Source of the DNA: an uncultured Clostridia bacterium
GTDB lineage: Bacteria > Bacillota > Clostridia > Christensenellales > Aristaeellaceae
Direction of reading: 5' to 3'
NCBI GenBank assembly: GCA_937874275.1
Contig: CALNAU010000152.1
Coordinates: forward strand, 1-16,696
DNA length: 16,696 nucleotides
Made by a program: the position numbers and the translations under genes. Shown in pieces: positions 15,175 to 16,696 of the stretch. The notes beneath the pieces were generated by a model. It saw nothing but the letters and a program-made list of their open reading frames with translations, searched no databases and was not told the origin of the DNA. The first letter of the stretch is position 1. Each line of letters opens with the position of its first letter.

Positions 15175-16047
15175 TCACTCCACATTCTGCAGTTGCTCGC
15201 GCAGCTTTTCCAGCGCGTTCTTGGCATCCAGCACCAGTTGCGTGATGGCCAGCTCGCTGGTCTTGCTGCCGATGGTGTTTACCTCGCGGTTCATCTCCTG
15301 CACCAGGAAATCCAGCCGCCGACCCAGGGGCTGCGAGTCGCCCAGCAGCGCGTTGAGGCTGTCCAGATGGGCGCGCAACCGAGCAAGCTCCTCATCCACG
15401 GCGCACCGATCGGCAAACAGCGCCACCTCCTGCGCCAGGCGCTGAGGGTCTATCTCCTCGGGCCGCAGCTGCTTGAGGCGCTCGGTCAGCCGCTGGGCGT
15501 AGCGCTCGGGCTGCTGGGGCGCCAGGGCCGCAATCTGCTGATGGATGTCCTCCAATTGGCGGGCAATGCCCTGCATATCTGCCTGCATGGCGGCGCCCTC
15601 GCGCTCGCGCGAGGCAATCAGGGCCTCCAGCGCCCCGGCCAAAGCCTGCTGCACCAGCGCGGCTACCATCTGCTCGTCCTCCGCCGCCTGGGTCACCGTC
15701 AGCACGCCGGGGGCTGCGGCCAGGTCCGCAAAGCGCAGCCCGCCCGACAGGGACAGGTCCTTCTTCAGGCGCTTAAACGCCTTGTGGTAGGTCTGCGCCA
15801 GCGCCATATCCGCCGATACCTGGCGGGCGTCCCCGCGGTGGTTGACATAGGTCAGCACCACATCCACCCGCCCGCGCGACAGCGCGCCGCTAATCTGGCT
15901 GCGCATATCGCCCTCCAGGTATTGCATGTCCCGGGGCAGGCGAAAACCAAAGTCCAGGTAGCGGTGATTGACGCTTTTCAGCTCCACCGTGGCCTCCCGC
16001 CCGTCCTGTTGAACCGCGTGGCGGCCATAGCCTGTCATGCTGCGCAT
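15175..16047 (-). CDS. yicC: YicC/YloC-family endoribonuclease
   Basis: YicC proteins (YloC in Bacillus) are conserved endoribonucleases; the E. coli member is implicated in small-RNA turnover. The 290-residue length is typical. The N-terminal signature is MRSMTGYGR, followed by VELKSVNHRYLDFGFRLP (21-38). The C-terminal signature reads GRRLDFLVQEMNREVNTIGSK, and the protein ends with LEKLREQLQNVE, close to the family end EKIREQVQNIE. The middle is helical. The start ATG 16047 is preceded by GGGAGGTG with a seven-base spacing; a second ATG nine bases in is less likely because the family begins just before SMTG. It is the first gene of the long operon and has its own strong promoter. Confidence 0.95.
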   Translation of the reverse strand: MRSMTGYGRHAVQQDGREATVELKSVNHRYLDFGFRLPRDMQYLEGDMRSQISGALSRGRVDVVLTYVNHRGDARQVSADMALAQTYHKAFKRLKKDLSLSGGLRFADLAAAPGVLTVTQAAEDEQMVAALVQQALAGALEALIASREREGAAMQADMQGIARQLEDIHQQIAALAPQQPERYAQRLTERLKQLRPEEIDPQRLAQEVALFADRCAVDEELARLRAHLDSLNALLGDSQPLGRRLDFLVQEMNREVNTIGSKTSELAITQLVLDAKNALEKLREQLQNVE

Positions 16048-16069
16048 CCCGTCACCTCCCTGTCAGGAA

Positions 16070-16098
16070 AGTATACCATATTGGCGAGCAGGTGCCAA
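16070..16098 (-). promoter_or_regulatory. Sigma-A-type promoter for the yicC-to-rsmA operon
   Basis: On the minus strand TTGGCA (16098-16093, 5 of 6 consensus) and TATACT (16075-16070, 5 of 6) are separated by exactly 17 bp, and TGG before the -10 gives an extended -10. Transcription should begin near 16063, leaving a leader of only about 16 nt that is almost entirely the ribosome-binding site of yicC. It lies downstream of the terminator of the regulator gene, so the operon starts here. Confidence 0.85.
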
Positions 16099-16180
16099 TC
16101 GCTACAACCTGCCCAAATCGGCCAGCGCCGCTTGCGTTTGTCATCAGATTGGGCTCCCTCGCACGTTACGAATGGCGATA

Positions 16181-16206
16181 CAAAAACAAACCCGCCAATC
16201 GGCGGG
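16181..16206 (-). terminator. Rho-independent terminator of the regulator gene
   Basis: On the minus strand the stem CCCGCC-GATT-GGCGGG (16206-16191), extendable by a G-T and an A-T pair, is followed immediately by TTTGTTTTTG (16190-16181). Stem, tetraloop and T-tract are all classical. It lies 28 bp after the stop of the regulator and separates it from the yicC promoter. The reverse orientation has no T-run, so it works on the minus strand only. Confidence 0.9.
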
Positions 16207-16234
16207 CTGTCAGCGTGCAAAAAATGTCGTATGG

Positions 16235-16528
16235 TTATGCCTGGCCATCGTCCTTGACATCAATGGTGATAGCGGGCACGGTGGCGCTGCAAACCTTTTG
16301 AATGCCATGCTTGCCGCCGCGCTGCTCAATCTTCAGCAGGCCGGCTTCGTTGAGCATCTTGACGTGACTGGTGATGGCGCCACCGGTAATCTGCAGCGAT
16401 TCGGCAATCGCTGTCATCCGCATGGGGCCTTCCTTCATCAGCAGCTCAAGAATGGCAATTCTGGTATCGGAGGCCATCGCTTTGAACAGAGGCAACCCGT
16501 CCCGAAGGGAACGAATAAAACGCTTCAT
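16235..16528 (-). CDS. ArsR-type winged-helix transcriptional regulator
   Basis: A 97-residue DNA-binding protein. The segment FKAMASDTRIAILELL (about 15-30) is the classic ArsR/SmtB opening helix, followed by MRMTAIAESLQITGGAITSHVKML (helix-turn-helix, about 36-59) and the wing GLLKIEQRGGKHG (63-75). The C-terminus (HGIQKVCSATVPAITIDVKD) resembles a subgroup of predicted ArsR-like regulators rather than metal sensors. Only one Cys (near residue 80) is present and no CxC metal motif, so metal sensing is not supported. The start is ATG 16528, with AAGGAG six bases upstream. It has its own promoter and terminator, so it is transcribed alone. The gene and its upstream region look less GC-rich than the operon. 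Its targets are unknown; self-control is plausible because a dyad lies in its promoter. Confidence 0.88.
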   Translation of the reverse strand: MKRFIRSLRDGLPLFKAMASDTRIAILELLMKEGPMRMTAIAESLQITGGAITSHVKMLNEAGLLKIEQRGGKHGIQKVCSATVPAITIDVKDDGQA

Positions 16529-16549
16529 TGAATACTCCTTCTAAAAATA

Positions 16550-16575
16550 TTTCAGCCCCGGTTTCAGCCCGAAAC
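16550..16575 (-). repeat. Short leader hairpin and 9-bp direct repeat before the regulator
   Basis: The 9-base TTTCAGCCC occurs at 16550-16558 and again at 16562-16570 (period 12). The same stretch holds a perfect 5-bp inverted repeat, GTTTC-AGCCC-GAAAC (16561-16575), which on the minus strand would form a small hairpin almost exactly at the predicted transcript start (about 16575). Its role is unknown; it could be a 5' stabilising hairpin or a protein site. Confidence 0.4.
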
Positions 16576-16581
16576 AACTTT

Positions 16582-16610
16582 AGTATACAATAAGTCGACA
16601 TACTTTACAA
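16582..16610 (-). promoter_or_regulatory. Sigma-A-type promoter of the ArsR-type regulator
   Basis: On the minus strand TTGTAA (16610-16605) and TATACT (16587-16582) are 17 bp apart. The spacer contains TATGTCGACTTA, a 12-bp near-perfect palindrome (one mismatched pair), which is where an ArsR-type repressor would be expected to bind. AT-rich DNA lies directly upstream and could act as an UP element. The leader would be about 47 nt. Confidence 0.75.
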
Positions 16611-16696
16611 TTGATTTTGTTATTAAAATTTAATTAATTTTGGTACTGTCAAATCAAGTTCGCAACTTTGGACTCCGTTTACCATGTCACGCTGCC
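16611..16696. other. AT-rich intergenic end of the window, no gene seen
   Basis: This edge stretch is very AT-rich near 16611-16650, in contrast to the GC-rich operon, and contains a 6-bp-arm inverted repeat of A/T bases (AAAATT...AATTTT). A perfect -35-like TTGACA occurs on the minus strand around 16646-16651, but no good -10 sits at the right distance. I see no coding sequence on either strand. Confidence 0.5.

Noticed and set aside
16611..16696. Divergent plus-strand gene start at the right edge (ATG near 16684)
   Set aside because: No ribosome-binding site precedes it and only a few codons are available before the window ends.

Overview
The window reads as chromosomal DNA from a GC-rich member of the Bacillota (Firmicutes), probably a clostridial lineage. 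The main reason is gene order. Reading leftward on the minus strand it runs yicC - gmk - rpoZ - coaBC - priA - def - fmt - rsmB - rlmN - prpC - prkC - rsgA - rpe. This is essentially the Bacillus subtilis yloC-to-rpe cluster, with remA missing between yicC and gmk, and with rsmA (ksgA) sitting after rpe. The PP2C phosphatase paired with a PASTA-domain kinase also fits Gram-positive bacteria. Every gene I can support lies on the minus strand. The many long plus-strand reading frames are shadows of GC-rich coding sequence.

Layout from right to left, in the direction of transcription. (1) 16696-16529: AT-rich upstream DNA with a good sigma-A-type promoter and a small hairpin at the expected start of the leader. 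(2) 16528-16235: a small ArsR-type winged-helix regulator, closed by a clear intrinsic terminator at 16206-16181. (3) 16098-16070: a near-consensus promoter (17-bp spacer, extended -10) with a leader of only about 16 nt, firing into yicC. (4) 16047-1635: fourteen tightly packed genes, most joined by ATGA or GTGA start/stop overlaps, with no internal terminator seen. (5) 1535-711: a predicted exported or lipid-anchored helical protein with internal repeats, preceded by a 9-bp perfect dyad and followed by a strong hairpin. (6) 642-1: an OmpR-family response regulator that runs off the left edge.

The large operon combines RNA and nucleotide metabolism (yicC, gmk, rpoZ), coenzyme A synthesis (coaBC), replication restart (priA), N-formylmethionine addition and removal (fmt, def), rRNA modification and ribosome assembly (rsmB, rlmN, rsgA, rsmA), a cell-wall-sensing kinase/phosphatase pair (prkC, prpC) and a pentose phosphate enzyme (rpe). 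The common theme is growth and translation housekeeping, with the kinase/phosphatase pair as the likely signalling input.

I do not see a new defence, mobile or biosynthetic system. The most unusual elements are a roughly 230-residue, highly basic N-terminal extension on RsmB built from ten 16-residue (48-bp) repeats, the repeat-containing exported protein of unknown function with dyad structures on both sides, and the changes to the otherwise conserved operon (no remA, rsmA added). No stretch longer than 300 bases lacks a gene. The two longest non-coding gaps are 16048-16234 and 16529-16696.
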